DNA from: Fibrobacter sp.
GTDB taxonomy: Bacteria; Fibrobacterota; Fibrobacteria; Fibrobacterales; Fibrobacteraceae
Assembly (NCBI GenBank): GCA_024398965.1
Contig: JAKSIF010000007.1
Coordinates: 82,588 to 146,587 of the forward strand
Reading direction: 5' to 3'
DNA length: 64,000 nucleotides
Shown in pieces: positions 8,064-17,754 of the stretch. How positions within the stretch are numbered: position 1 is the stretch's first letter; the number at the start of each line of letters is the position of its first letter. The notes beneath the pieces are model-generated. The model saw only the letters and a list, made by a program, of their open reading frames with translations, was not told the origin of the DNA and did not search any database. The position numbers and the translations under genes were made by a program.

Positions 8064-8084
8064 AAATCGTCTTTGGGACGATTT
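8064..8084 (-). other. Hairpin between the outer-membrane protein and UvrA-like genes
   Basis: AAATCGTC (8064-8071) pairs with GACGATTT (8077-8084) over a five-base loop. It follows the stop of the outer-membrane protein gene on the minus strand. There is no clear T-run, so it may stabilise mRNA or terminate weakly. Confidence 0.4.
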
Positions 8085-8087
8085 ATC

Positions 8088-8696
8088 CTATTCCTTGATG
8101 GTGAATCTCAGTTCGCCAAAGGGAGTGCAGAAGTCCAGATTCTCCAGATTGTTCTTTTCGATTCCGGCAAACATGCGGTAGCCGCCGCCGATGGAAACTT
8201 CCAACATGCGGGTTACGCGATAGTTGAACTGGGCAGACATGTCTGCTACAAAGAAGTAGTCTTCGGGAGAGAAAGCTTCGTCGCCTCTTTCAATGATGTT
8301 GACCACGCCGCCACCTACGTTGATGGGAATGGAAATGGAAAATTCTCCCATGCGGAAAGGAGTGAGTTCAACCTGTGCGCCAAAGGCGTTGTAATTAATC
8401 AATTCGGTACCAGCAACGTTATAGTTTCGGACGTCGCTGGCGATAAAGGAAGCCCATACGCCGGTTGCCAGCAGAGGGTTCCATTCGATGCCGATGCGAA
8501 GATTTATGAAAATGGTGCCGTCGTCGGCAATCATGGAGTTTCCTCCGCCAAAGCCCAGGTAGGCGGACCAGCCGTCATTCTGCTTTTCTTCGGGAGTGAA
8601 GCTTCTTGATCTCAGCTCTGCATTAGCGGAAGTGGTTGCAACGAGAGCCAGGACGAGAGCTGCCAAGGCAATTTTAACGTTCAAAAACTTTCTCAT
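8088..8696 (-). CDS. Outer-membrane beta-barrel-like protein of unknown role
   Basis: The 202-residue protein starts with a signal peptide (MRKFLNVKIALAALVLALVA, cleaved near TSANA-E). The mature part alternates polar and hydrophobic residues as in small barrels (AYLGFGGGNSMI, ISIPINVGGGVVNIIERG, FNYRVTRMLEVSIGGGYRMF). No specific family was recognised. Its ATG overlaps the stop of the YihY-type gene by four bases (ATGA), so the two are probably translationally coupled. Confidence 0.7.
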   Translation of the reverse strand: MRKFLNVKIALAALVLALVATTSANAELRSRSFTPEEKQNDGWSAYLGFGGGNSMIADDGTIFINLRIGIEWNPLLATGVWASFIASDVRNYNVAGTELINYNAFGAQVELTPFRMGEFSISIPINVGGGVVNIIERGDEAFSPEDYFFVADMSAQFNYRVTRMLEVSIGGGYRMFAGIEKNNLENLDFCTPFGELRFTIKE

Positions 8697-9664
8697 AAAT
8701 CCTCCGAGATGCCGAGCCAGTTCCAGTTGTGCTTTCCGGCTTCGGGCCAGTTACAGATTGCCCATACAAGGCTGTTTCCGCACAGGATGATTGCCCAGAT
8801 TCCAAAAACAAGAATCAGGACCAGGGGAATGAACGCTAGGGAGCCGTAGAAAATAGACATTCTAGTCACCATGGCGGTCTGGATCAGCATCAAGATCTTT
8901 ACGTAAATGTGGATTGCTGCCCAGGCCAAAACGGTAATACCCAAGGAGGACAGAACCAGCTTTTTCTTGGTGTAGTTCTTGGCCTTTTCCTTTGGCCTGG
9001 AAGGCAGGGCGTAAAGGGCGAGGAAAATCAGGAAGATGATGATTGCCTGCAGGGAAATGTTCCAGAAGGCGTTGACCAGGGTCTTCAGGACGCTGTGGTC
9101 AAAGTGCAGTTCCTCGATGAAAATGACGTTCAATGCCTTTTGTACGCTGTTCACGAAACCTGCGTATAGACCAATCAAAAGAGCGATCGCCATTAAAAAC
9201 GGAGTGTAAATCTGGATTTGCTTGTACAGAGGGCGGGAAGTCTTGTTTTCCCAGACCACATTGAAATTGGACTCCAGACTGCCGAAGGCGAGGATGAAGG
9301 TTACAAACAAGCCGAGGGCGCCGATGAAACCGAGCCTTCCGATAGGAATGTTTTCGGCGTTCTTGATGATGTCTACCAGCTGCTGGGTGGGCCAGTCCAG
9401 GCCAAGCATGTCGAAAATGTGGGGAATGTAGTCCGAAATGAAGTTGCTGAAGCCGATGGCGATGGTAATGGACGTCAGGATGATCAGCAGCGGGACCACG
9501 GCCAGGAAGGTGGTGTAGGTCAGGGACGCTGCACGGGTAGGCCCGTGGAAATACAGAAAGGACTTGCCGGCGGTAACCGCAATCTTAACGGGGGTGGGGG
9601 ACCTGTCGGCTAAGCCGTCAAAAATCCGTTCCCAGGAAAAATTTTTGAACCACTCGGGCATCAT
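8693..9664 (-). CDS. YihY/BrkB-family inner-membrane protein
   Basis: The 323-residue protein has about six membrane segments and the family pattern RAASLTYTTFLAVVPLLIIL near the N-terminus, with NVVWENKTSRP and IPLVLILVFGIWAIILCGNS later. The family was once called ribonuclease BN; that assignment has been withdrawn and the role remains unclear. The start is the first of two ATGs. There is no Shine-Dalgarno sequence, and TACATT lies 6 bases upstream on the minus strand, suggesting a leaderless transcript. It heads a likely operon with the outer-membrane protein. Confidence 0.85.
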   Translation of the reverse strand: MMPEWFKNFSWERIFDGLADRSPTPVKIAVTAGKSFLYFHGPTRAASLTYTTFLAVVPLLIILTSITIAIGFSNFISDYIPHIFDMLGLDWPTQQLVDIIKNAENIPIGRLGFIGALGLFVTFILAFGSLESNFNVVWENKTSRPLYKQIQIYTPFLMAIALLIGLYAGFVNSVQKALNVIFIEELHFDHSVLKTLVNAFWNISLQAIIIFLIFLALYALPSRPKEKAKNYTKKKLVLSSLGITVLAWAAIHIYVKILMLIQTAMVTRMSIFYGSLAFIPLVLILVFGIWAIILCGNSLVWAICNWPEAGKHNWNWLGISEDL

Positions 9665-9971
9665 GGCCCAAATGTAGTAAAGTTGACGGAGTGCCTTTTG
9701 TTAAAAAAGCTTTATGAAAAATGCTCTTTTTGACCGTTTTTTAGCCAAAATGTAGACTTTCTAAACGTTTGAAAGCTTTTATTTATCTTGAATTTTGTAA
9801 AAATGCGTCAAAAATGTTGACTTTTAATAAAAATAAATGTAGATTTAGAACCATGAAGAACGTAAGTGAGTTAATAGAGCTGTGTTGTCTGTGGACTACG
9901 GGTTGTTTATTGATTCTTTTCGCTCTTTAGGATGTGAATGTAATTTAAGGGAAACCTTAAGGAGTGTGTTT
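9665..9971. promoter_or_regulatory. Intergenic control region of the first PL11 gene, with AAAATGTnGACTTT motifs
   Basis: The 307-base gap between divergent genes is AT-rich. It holds AAAATGTAGACTTTC (9747-9761), AAAATGTTGACTTTT (9811-9825) and a weaker AAATGTAGATTTAG (9836-9849). TTGACT at 9817-9822 with TAGATT at 9840-9845 (17-base spacer) could be the promoter. TGAAAGCTTTT (from 9770) recurs upstream of the second PL11 gene. AAGGAG at 9957-9962 is the ribosome-binding site. Confidence 0.55.
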
Positions 9972-12761
9972 ATGGGTTTTGGATTGATGAAGGCTGTAAT
10001 GGCCTTTGGTTTGGGCCTTGGCTTGGCTGCTCAGGCAAATGCCGCCGCCCGTCAGATGGAAAATCTTAACCGCGGCCTAGTTTCGGCCAACGTGGGTAAC
10101 GGTATGCTGGTGAGCTGGCGTCTTTTGGGTACAGATGCGCCCACCACCGCTTTCAACCTCTATCGCGACGGAACGAAAATTGCCACCATTGGCGGCTCTG
10201 AACCGACCAATTACCTGGATGCCAAGGGCACCGCAACATCTAAGTATACCGTTGCCGCAGTAGTGAACGGTGTGGAAGGAACTCAGGAAGGCCTTTCCCT
10301 GGTTTATGACCAGACTTACAAGGACGGGAACAGCAAGATTTCCTTCCCCTACAAGGTTCTGAACCTGAAGGCTGCAGCTCCCGCCAACCAGACAATGCCC
10401 GACGGCAGCACTTGCGTCTACAGCATTAACGACATGAGCACTGGCGACCTGGACGGCGACGGCACGCTGGATCTGGTGATCAAGTGGGACCCGAACAATT
10501 CTAAGGATAACGCCAACTCCGGTTACTCCGGCAGCGTTTTCATCGACGGCGTCAAGCTGGATGGAACCCGCCTGTGGCGTATCGACCTGGGCAAGAACAT
10601 TCGTGCCGGCGCGCACTATACCCAGTTCATGGTCTTTGACTTCGACGGCGACGGTGTTTCTGAAATCGCCATGAAGACTAGCGACGGCACCGTAGATGGA
10701 ACCGGTAAGGTCATCGGCGACGCCTCCAAGGATTACCGCACGGGTAGCGGTACCATCATGAGCGGTAATGAATTCTTGACGATTTTCAACGGCACTACAG
10801 GTGCAGCCATCAATACTGTCAACTTCTGGCCTGCTCGCGGCAAGATTTCCGGTGACAATTACGGTAACCGCGACAACCGTATGCTGGCCGCTGTTGCTTA
10901 CTTGGATGGAGTTCATCCCAGCTTGATTACTTCCCGCGGCTACTATACCGAGGCGTACGTTGCCGCCTACGATTTCGATGGCAAGAAGCTGAACACCAAG
11001 TGGCAGTATTCTGCATCGACTGCTGGTCAGGGGCTTTACGGTCAGGGCAATCACAACCTGAGCATCGCCGATGTAGACAACGACGGCAAGGACGAAATTA
11101 TCTGGGGCGCAGGCGCTTTGGATCACGACGGTACTTTTATGTATCGCACGGGCCTTGGTCATGGTGACGCCATGCACGTGTCCGACATGGATCCGGATCG
11201 CCCGGGTCTTGAAGTTTGGGACGTTCACGAAGAAACTAACGCTGCTTACAGCGATGAACTTCATACCGCCGAAGGCGGCAAGATTATCTGGGGCACCAAG
11301 CAGACCGGTGGCGACAACGGTCGCGGTCTGGCTGCAGATTTGGATTCCACCAACCGCGGTTTTGAAATGTGGAGCTACGCCAGCGGTGCCATTTATAGCG
11401 CCACCGGCAAAAAACTTTGGGACGTCCTCCCGTCCCAGAATTTCCGCATCTACTTTGACGGCGATCTTCAGGACGAATTGCTGGACGCCGTGGGTTCTCC
11501 CAAGGCAGGCACTTACGCCTACAACACCGGTGGAAAAATCGACAAGTGGAATCAAAGCTCCAAGGGCATTGACCGCTACTTCAGTTTCTACAATGTGGAA
11601 GGCTCCAGCCTGAACAACTACACCAAGGCTAATCCCTGTCTGGTGGCGGATATTCTGGGCGACTGGCGCGAAGAACTGATTACCCGTTCCGGCTCCGACC
11701 AGAACAAGATCATCATTTTCTCCACTGCGGTGACTTCTCCTCATCGCGTCTATACCTTGATGCATGATTCCCAGTACCGTCTGGGCATTGCTTGGCAGAA
11801 TGTGGCTTACAACCAGCCGCCACACCTGAGCTATTACCTGCCGGATAACGTGGGCAAGAACCTGAAGCAGCCCAGCCTTTATACCGTTGGCAAGGGTGGC
11901 GCTGTGGTTTACCCGAATAGCTCTAGCAGTTCCGTGACTCCCGCTGTTTCTAGCTCTTCTGTCACTCCGGCCGAGTCTTCTTCCAGCGTTGTTCCGGCTT
12001 CCAGCTCCAGCGAAACTCCCGCCGTGTCCAGCTCCAGCAAGACTTACGTCACCGCTTTGGACGCTTCCGCTCCGGATGAAGGCGCAGGTGTCTTTGAAAA
12101 TACCAACGCCGGCTGGCAGGAAAAGGGCTATTACAACTTCGACAATAGTACAGAAAGCTTCGGTACATGGAATATCTATTCCAAGTCCGCTACAGAAGCT
12201 ACCTTGACTATCCGCTATGCTAATGGCGGCAAGGCTGAACGCAACATGAATCTTACTGTCAACGGAGAAAAAGTTGGCGAAGTGAAGATGGACATGACCG
12301 GTGCCTGGACCACTTGGGAAACCGTGGATGTAAAGGTGATGCTTGTCGAAGGCAAGAATGTTCTGACCCTTTCCTCTATTACCGCTGATGGCGGTGCCAA
12401 TGTGGACATGCTCTACTTTGACAAGGCCGACATTTGCCTCTATAGCGACTATGAATCCGGCAAAGTGAAGTTTGAGGAAGAAAATGGTGAGGATCCCTCC
12501 GCAGTTCAGAATGTGGCGAAGGTTGTCGGTTTCAATAGTTACAACGCCGTAACCGGAGTGCTGAACGTTCGTGAGGCGGGCTTTGCTGAAATCTACTACT
12601 TCGATATGCAGGGCAATATGCGAGTGGGGCACTCAGCCTACGTTCCTGCCGGCGAGTCGGTTTTCAAGGCTCAGACTGATATGCTGCCTAAGGGAGTTTT
12701 CTTTGTGAAGGTTAGGCTGAACGGTCGACTGGTGGCTCAAACTAGAATGTCAAACCCCTAG
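9972..12761 (+). CDS. Rhamnogalacturonan lyase, PL11, with CBM35-like module
   Basis: The ATG at 9972 follows AAGGAG and begins a signal peptide ending QANA-A; an in-frame TTG at 9882 lacks both. The 929-residue protein has a PL11 catalytic domain (about 29-645) with Asp-rich calcium-binding blades such as DLDGDGTLDLVIKWDP, FDFDGDGVSEIAMKTSDG and DVDNDGKDEIIWGA, and the conserved VTSPHRVYTLMHD. A Ser-rich linker (about 648-692), a CBM35-like module (about 693-828) and a C-terminal domain with FDMQGNM follow; the last resembles secretion-linked sorting domains. PL11 enzymes cleave rhamnogalacturonan I by beta-elimination. It is a paralogue of the next gene. Confidence 0.93.
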   Translation: MGFGLMKAVMAFGLGLGLAAQANAAARQMENLNRGLVSANVGNGMLVSWRLLGTDAPTTAFNLYRDGTKIATIGGSEPTNYLDAKGTATSKYTVAAVVNGVEGTQEGLSLVYDQTYKDGNSKISFPYKVLNLKAAAPANQTMPDGSTCVYSINDMSTGDLDGDGTLDLVIKWDPNNSKDNANSGYSGSVFIDGVKLDGTRLWRIDLGKNIRAGAHYTQFMVFDFDGDGVSEIAMKTSDGTVDGTGKVIGDASKDYRTGSGTIMSGNEFLTIFNGTTGAAINTVNFWPARGKISGDNYGNRDNRMLAAVAYLDGVHPSLITSRGYYTEAYVAAYDFDGKKLNTKWQYSASTAGQGLYGQGNHNLSIADVDNDGKDEIIWGAGALDHDGTFMYRTGLGHGDAMHVSDMDPDRPGLEVWDVHEETNAAYSDELHTAEGGKIIWGTKQTGGDNGRGLAADLDSTNRGFEMWSYASGAIYSATGKKLWDVLPSQNFRIYFDGDLQDELLDAVGSPKAGTYAYNTGGKIDKWNQSSKGIDRYFSFYNVEGSSLNNYTKANPCLVADILGDWREELITRSGSDQNKIIIFSTAVTSPHRVYTLMHDSQYRLGIAWQNVAYNQPPHLSYYLPDNVGKNLKQPSLYTVGKGGAVVYPNSSSSSVTPAVSSSSVTPAESSSSVVPASSSSETPAVSSSSKTYVTALDASAPDEGAGVFENTNAGWQEKGYYNFDNSTESFGTWNIYSKSATEATLTIRYANGGKAERNMNLTVNGEKVGEVKMDMTGAWTTWETVDVKVMLVEGKNVLTLSSITADGGANVDMLYFDKADICLYSDYESGKVKFEEENGEDPSAVQNVAKVVGFNSYNAVTGVLNVREAGFAEIYYFDMQGNMRVGHSAYVPAGESVFKAQTDMLPKGVFFVKVRLNGRLVAQTRMSNP

Positions 12762-13039
12762 TTAATGTATCGTCCAACTTGGAATATGAATCTATGTGAA
12801 TTGGGTAAAAAAAGTCAACATTTTCCTAATGGCTGAAATTGTGCTTGATTTTGCGTAAATTCATATTCTGATGTTGAAAAACGTTTTTTTTGCGGAAAAA
12901 TAGAGGGTCTTGAAAGCTTTTCTATGGATAAAATGTCAACGATTTGAGCTTGAATTTTTGGTCGTTTTTTGCGGTATATATATACATTATAATGGTGTAA
13001 ATATATCCCCGTTTTAACGAACGTGATAAGGAGCGTGTT
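12762..13039 (+). promoter_or_regulatory. Control region of the second PL11 gene
   Basis: The 278-base gap holds AAAAGTCAACATTTT (12810-12824), the exact reverse complement of the motif at 9811, and AAAATGTCAACGATT (12930-12944). TTGAAAGCTTTT (12910-12921) is shared with the first PL11 region. A clean -10 TATAAT lies at 12988-12993 without a clear -35, which suggests activator dependence. AAGGAG precedes the ATG as in the first paralogue. The second lyase may therefore have its own promoter. Confidence 0.55.
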
Positions 13040-15748
13040 ATGGGTGCGAAATTTAGTTGTTTTAGGTCTGTTTTAGCCTTCGGTCTTGCTGCTGGCGTGG
13101 CAACCTCCGTTTACGCTGCCCCTAAGCAGATGGAAAATCTTAGCCGTGGCCTCCTGGTGTCCAATGTGGGCCAGGGTGTGTTGGTAAGCTGGCGTCTTCT
13201 TGGTGTCGAAGATCCCGCCACCGAATTCAATCTTTATCGCGATGGTGCAAAAATTGCAACTATCAAGGGTAACGAAGGTACCAACTATCTCGACAAATCC
13301 GGCAAGACAACCTCCAAGTATGCAGTTTCTGCCGTGGTTGATGGCAAGGAAGGCTCCAAGTCCGATGTTTCTGTGGTTCTTGACCAGACTGTCGCAAATA
13401 CAGGTCTTTCTGTCCCTTACAAGACCATCAAGCTGCAGCCTCCTGCAAATCAGACCATGCCCAATGGTGAAGTTTGCACTTATACTCCTAACGACGCAAG
13501 CGCTGCCGACCTGGATGGCGACGGCGAATACGAAATTATCTTGAAGTGGGATCCCTCTAACGCCCACGATAACTCTCAGACCGGCTATACGGGCACCGTA
13601 TTTATTGATGCCTACAAGTTGGATGGCACCCGTCTGTGGCGCATCGATCTTGGACCGAACATCCGTGCGGGCGCTCATTATACCCAGTTCCAGGTCTTTG
13701 ACTACGATGGCGACGGCAAGGCTGAGATGATCGTGAAGACTTCCGATGGAACTATCGACGGCAAGGGCAAGGCCATTGGCGACAAGTCCAAGGTTTATCG
13801 CGATGGTAACGGCTTGGTTCTTACTGGAAACGAATTCCTGACTGTTTTCCGCGGTGTCGATGGTGCTGCCATTAGTACCATTAATTTCGTTCCTCCCCGC
13901 AATATCTTGAAGTCCGAAAAGGGCAAGAACGGTGCCGGTTACTGGGGCGATAACTACGGTAACCGTAGTGAACGTTACATTGCTGCAACCGCCTATCTGG
14001 ATGGCGTTCATCCTAGCGCAATCTTTGCTCGCGGTTATTACACTTCTTCCTATGTTGTTGCCTACGACTTTGATGGAACCACATTAAAGCAGCGCTGGTA
14101 CCACAAGTCCGAAACTCCGGGTCAGGGCCTTTACGAAGAAGGTAACCACAACATTACCACCGGTGATATCGATGGTGATGGTTTCGATGAAATTGTCTTT
14201 GGTGCTGCATCCCTGAATCACGACGGTACCTTGCGCTACCGCACTGGCCTTGGCCATGGCGACGCTGGCCACTTGGGCGACCTGGATCCGGATATCCCGG
14301 GCCTTGAATTCTTCGGTGTCCAGGAACATACCACAGCAAAGTGCACCGACGACCTTCGCGATAAGGACGGAAAGTTCCTTCATTGTAGTCCTCAGGGCGG
14401 TAACGATAACGGCCGCGGTATTGCTGCCGATATCGACTCCACTCATCGCGGCTATGAATTCTGGTCTGCTAAGGGCGGTGGACTTCACACCATCAAGGGT
14501 GAAGTCCTGGGAACTCCCGCTCTTGCTCAGAATTTCCGCATCTACTTCGATGGCGACGCATACGATGAACTGCTGGATGGCGGCTATGTGACCAAGTACG
14601 ATCCCATTGCGAAGAAGGCTAATGTCTATTTCGATGGTCCGGGCGCCTTGAAGGCCGCCGGCTGCAACGGCACCAAGAATACTCCGTCCCTGGTGGCCGA
14701 CCTCTTCGGTGACTGGCGCGAAGAAATGGTGCTCCGTAAGGATGGCGATCCTACCACCCTGTACATTGTGTCTACTCCGGTGACCTCTCCTCATCGCGTT
14801 TACACTCTGATGCACGATCCGGTTTACCGTACTGCAATCGCCTGGCAGAACACGGCTTACAACCAGCCGCCGCACCTCGGTTACTACCTGCCGGATATGG
14901 TCAAGAACCTGAAACAGCCCGAAATCCAGATGGTGGGCGAGCCCATTGTTTCTGTTCCCGACGAAACTGCTGACTATCCGGTTGTTAAGGATGGCAAGTC
15001 TTCCTTGGAAATTTGCAAGCCTGTAGAATTCGATGGCTTTGTATGCCAGACTGACAATGTGGGCTTCGAACAGGATGGTTTCTTCAATTTCGCAAATTCT
15101 ATTTCCAGTTACGGTGTGTGGGAAATCTTCTCTCCGAAGGATGCCAAGACCACTTTGACCATCCGCTTTGCTAACGGCGGTACGGCAAACCGCAATATGG
15201 CTCTCTCCGTGAACGGTAAGTCTGCAGGTGTTGTTGAATTTGCTGCTACTGGCTGGACCACTTATAAGGAAGTTTCTGTAGATGTAGCCCTGAAGGCTGG
15301 CAAGAATACAATCAAGCTTACTTCCATGACTTCCGATGGCGGCCCCAATGTAGACCAGTTTACTTTCGCTATGGATGGCATTGAAATCTATGCCGACCAG
15401 AAGGTTCCCGAAGTAAAGGATCCTGAAACTCCGAAGGACTCTACCGAAACCCCGAAGGATTCCACGGAAAATTCCGATCCGACGGCTATTATGGGTGTAC
15501 CCGCTGTTGCTGGATTTAATTCTTACAACCCTGCAACCGGCATGCTCCGAACCAATTTGGCAGGTTCCGCCGAAGTGACCATCTTCGATATGCGTGGCCA
15601 GCTGGTGGGAAGCATCTACAAGAGCGTTTCTGTTGGAATGAATTCTGTGGTTATCGATCAGGAAATGCTGCCTCAGGGCAAGTATATTGTCCGCGTCAAG
15701 GTCAATGGAAAGGCTGTTGCCAAGAACGTGTTTACAATCAAGAAATAG
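13040..15748 (+). CDS. Rhamnogalacturonan lyase, PL11, with CBM35-like module (second copy)
   Basis: The 902-residue paralogue has a signal peptide ending SVYA-A, a PL11 catalytic domain (about 27-635) with DLDGDGEYEIILKWDP, YDYDGDGKAEMIVKTSDG and VTSPHRVYTLMHDP, a CBM35-like module (about 653-790), a short PKDSTETPKDST linker and a C-terminal domain (about 818-902) with FDMRGQLV. It differs from the first copy by a linker rich in Pro, Thr and Asp instead of Ser and by the insert LKSEKGKNGAGYWG. Tandem PL11 copies may split work on different rhamnogalacturonan I structures. Confidence 0.92.
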   Translation: MGAKFSCFRSVLAFGLAAGVATSVYAAPKQMENLSRGLLVSNVGQGVLVSWRLLGVEDPATEFNLYRDGAKIATIKGNEGTNYLDKSGKTTSKYAVSAVVDGKEGSKSDVSVVLDQTVANTGLSVPYKTIKLQPPANQTMPNGEVCTYTPNDASAADLDGDGEYEIILKWDPSNAHDNSQTGYTGTVFIDAYKLDGTRLWRIDLGPNIRAGAHYTQFQVFDYDGDGKAEMIVKTSDGTIDGKGKAIGDKSKVYRDGNGLVLTGNEFLTVFRGVDGAAISTINFVPPRNILKSEKGKNGAGYWGDNYGNRSERYIAATAYLDGVHPSAIFARGYYTSSYVVAYDFDGTTLKQRWYHKSETPGQGLYEEGNHNITTGDIDGDGFDEIVFGAASLNHDGTLRYRTGLGHGDAGHLGDLDPDIPGLEFFGVQEHTTAKCTDDLRDKDGKFLHCSPQGGNDNGRGIAADIDSTHRGYEFWSAKGGGLHTIKGEVLGTPALAQNFRIYFDGDAYDELLDGGYVTKYDPIAKKANVYFDGPGALKAAGCNGTKNTPSLVADLFGDWREEMVLRKDGDPTTLYIVSTPVTSPHRVYTLMHDPVYRTAIAWQNTAYNQPPHLGYYLPDMVKNLKQPEIQMVGEPIVSVPDETADYPVVKDGKSSLEICKPVEFDGFVCQTDNVGFEQDGFFNFANSISSYGVWEIFSPKDAKTTLTIRFANGGTANRNMALSVNGKSAGVVEFAATGWTTYKEVSVDVALKAGKNTIKLTSMTSDGGPNVDQFTFAMDGIEIYADQKVPEVKDPETPKDSTETPKDSTENSDPTAIMGVPAVAGFNSYNPATGMLRTNLAGSAEVTIFDMRGQLVGSIYKSVSVGMNSVVIDQEMLPQGKYIVRVKVNGKAVAKNVFTIKK

Positions 15749-15761
15749 GGATAAATGAAAT

Positions 15762-15781
15762 CCGCGTAGGAAACTGCGCGG
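15762..15781 (+). other. Short hairpin after the second PL11 gene
   Basis: CCGCG and CGCGG pair over a ten-base loop in the 76-base gap before the first acetylesterase gene. Only a broken T-rich tract follows, so at most a partial terminator. Confidence 0.35.
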
Positions 15782-15824
15782 TATTTCTTTGCTTAAGTTG
15801 AAATCATTTTTTTGAGTGTTCGGT

Positions 15825-17747
15825 ATGAAAAAGAATTTCTTCAATAAGTTTTGGCAGGGTATTGTCGCTGGATCTTTGCTTGTGGCTCCAGCTACCTACG
15901 CTGGTGTAACCATCTACATGCTTGGTGATTCTACCATGCAGGACTGGGCTTCCGGTTATTACCCTAAGCAGGGCCAGGGCCAGGATTTCCATTTCTGGTT
16001 TGATAAGGCTGTCGTTGTAAATCGCGGCCAGGGCGGTATGTCCCTTGGTGGTGGTGGCCTTGACAAGAAGGGCAATACAGCCGTGGGTTACTATGATATG
16101 TTCTGGAAGCATGGTTGCACATCTGGCAGCAATTGTATTGTCGATAAGGTCCAGGCTGGCGATTATGTGGTTATCCAGTTTGGTATCAACGATGTCAGCT
16201 ACAGTACCGAAGATTTCTTTGCATCCAACATGAGAAAGCTGGTGGCAGAAGCCAGGGCTAAGGGCGCCTATCCCATTATTATGAGCCCGATTCGCCGTCT
16301 CTACTACGATTCTCCGACCGCAATCCATAATAGTTATCGTGGCTATCCGGCTTTGAACCAGAAACTGTCCGAGGAACTGGATGTTCCGTTCATTGACATG
16401 AGTGAAATGGTTGCCAACTACATGATTTCCGTTGGTGAACAGTATGCCGCCCAGTTTATCTTCAACTATGCAACTAGGGATGAATACAGCAATTTGGGTA
16501 GTGACCAGGCTGACCAGGTTCATTTGCAGATGAATGGTGCTAATGCCTTTGGTCGTATCATTACCGAACAGATGCGCGCCAATAAGGATCCTATGGTCAA
16601 GAAGTTGGGCGACTACATGGCTCCCATGTATCAGGTGGACGTTAAGGTTTCTCCCGAAGGTGCTGCTGAAGCAACTTCTATCGGAGCCTACTATCCTGAG
16701 GGCATGACTGTGATGCTGAAAACCATTCCTAAGTCTGGCAAGAAGTTCCTTGGCTGGTACGATGGCAATGGAAATAAGGTCAGCGGCAATGCCGTTTCTA
16801 CAGTAAAGTCTCCGTACATTTACACCTTTAAGATGGGCAATAAGTCTACGCAGTATACTGCAGTTTATGAAGGCGGTACCGCTCAAAAGTACACTGGTGA
16901 TGGCAAGGCTTTGACAGCATTCCCTACAACCACACCCAAGAGCCTTGCTGATGTGACCTTTGAACCCTTTACCCCCATTGGTGGTACAACGGAAACTTCT
17001 GTTGCCGTTGACAAGAATATCAAGAAATTCTTTGATGCTGCTAAACCCGATGATCAGGGCGTTGGTTGGACTGAAAGCAATAATGCTGGATTTACAGGTG
17101 ATGGCTTCTATAATTTTGACAATTCGAATAAGTCTTTTGCAACCTATAAGGTGAACTTCCCAGGTGCGGGCTATACCACTTTGGCAGTTCGCTATGCAAA
17201 CGGTGGCAACACAGACCGTATGTTCAATGCGTATCTGGATCACGATTACTATGTGAGTGCACCTCCTACCGGAGGCTGGGACAAATGGGATACCGCTTAT
17301 GTTGTTCTCGATGCTCCCGCGGGTGAAGCTGAACTGAAGCTTATGTCCATCACCTCTGATGGCGCACCCAATATCGACGCATTCGGCTTTAGCCTTGAAG
17401 GTGTCTGCCGTGCAGGCGACGAGAAGTGCATTGAAGCCTCTGCTCCGAAGGATCCTGAAACTCCGGAGACTCCTGAAGTTCCCGAAACTCCGGAACAGCC
17501 AACGGATTCCACTGGCGATACGACAACCTTTGTGCATGCCAATTCCTTGTTGCTGAATCAGGCGGGCTTGGCAGACATTCGTGTGTTTGATATGTCTGGC
17601 AAGCAGGTTCTTAGAACTCAGATGACTATGGGCGTTGAATTCCCGCAGCAGCAGATCGCTTCCATGATTAAGGGCTCTGGCCTTTATCGAGTAATTGTCC
17701 GTAAGGGCAATCAGATGATGAACCGCACCTTGGTCAAGACAAAGTAG
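15825..17747 (+). CDS. Rhamnogalacturonan acetylesterase-like SGNH hydrolase with CBM35-like module
   Basis: The 640-residue protein has a signal peptide ending ATYA-G and an SGNH/CE12-like domain (about 27-265). Ser36 lies in MLGDSTMQDW, Gly/Asn blocks in NRGQGGMS and QFGINDVS, and the DxxH pair at Asp230-His233 in DQVHLQMNG. A repeat domain (about 269-355, FLGWYDGNGNKV) typical of bacterial surface proteins follows, then a CBM35-like module (about 392-532), a Pro/Glu linker and a C-terminal domain with FDMSGKQV. CE12 enzymes remove acetyl groups from rhamnogalacturonan so that lyases can act. I chose the ATG at 15825 over GTG at 15816. Confidence 0.88.
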   Translation: MKKNFFNKFWQGIVAGSLLVAPATYAGVTIYMLGDSTMQDWASGYYPKQGQGQDFHFWFDKAVVVNRGQGGMSLGGGGLDKKGNTAVGYYDMFWKHGCTSGSNCIVDKVQAGDYVVIQFGINDVSYSTEDFFASNMRKLVAEARAKGAYPIIMSPIRRLYYDSPTAIHNSYRGYPALNQKLSEELDVPFIDMSEMVANYMISVGEQYAAQFIFNYATRDEYSNLGSDQADQVHLQMNGANAFGRIITEQMRANKDPMVKKLGDYMAPMYQVDVKVSPEGAAEATSIGAYYPEGMTVMLKTIPKSGKKFLGWYDGNGNKVSGNAVSTVKSPYIYTFKMGNKSTQYTAVYEGGTAQKYTGDGKALTAFPTTTPKSLADVTFEPFTPIGGTTETSVAVDKNIKKFFDAAKPDDQGVGWTESNNAGFTGDGFYNFDNSNKSFATYKVNFPGAGYTTLAVRYANGGNTDRMFNAYLDHDYYVSAPPTGGWDKWDTAYVVLDAPAGEAELKLMSITSDGAPNIDAFGFSLEGVCRAGDEKCIEASAPKDPETPETPEVPETPEQPTDSTGDTTTFVHANSLLLNQAGLADIRVFDMSGKQVLRTQMTMGVEFPQQQIASMIKGSGLYRVIVRKGNQMMNRTLVKTK

Positions 17748-17754
17748 GTTGAGT

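Noticed and set aside
9811..9845. Reading the AAAATGTTGACTTTT motif only as a -35 box
   Set aside because: Kept as a caveat, not as the main view: an exact inverted copy at 12810 and copies without a spaced -10 do not fit a plain promoter.
10077..12632. Long open frame antisense to the first PL11 gene (851 codons), and similar ones at 14084-15844, 15804-17840 and 38362-41121
   Set aside because: They mirror strongly biased codons of real genes, lack ribosome-binding sites and signal peptides, and read as unlikely protein.
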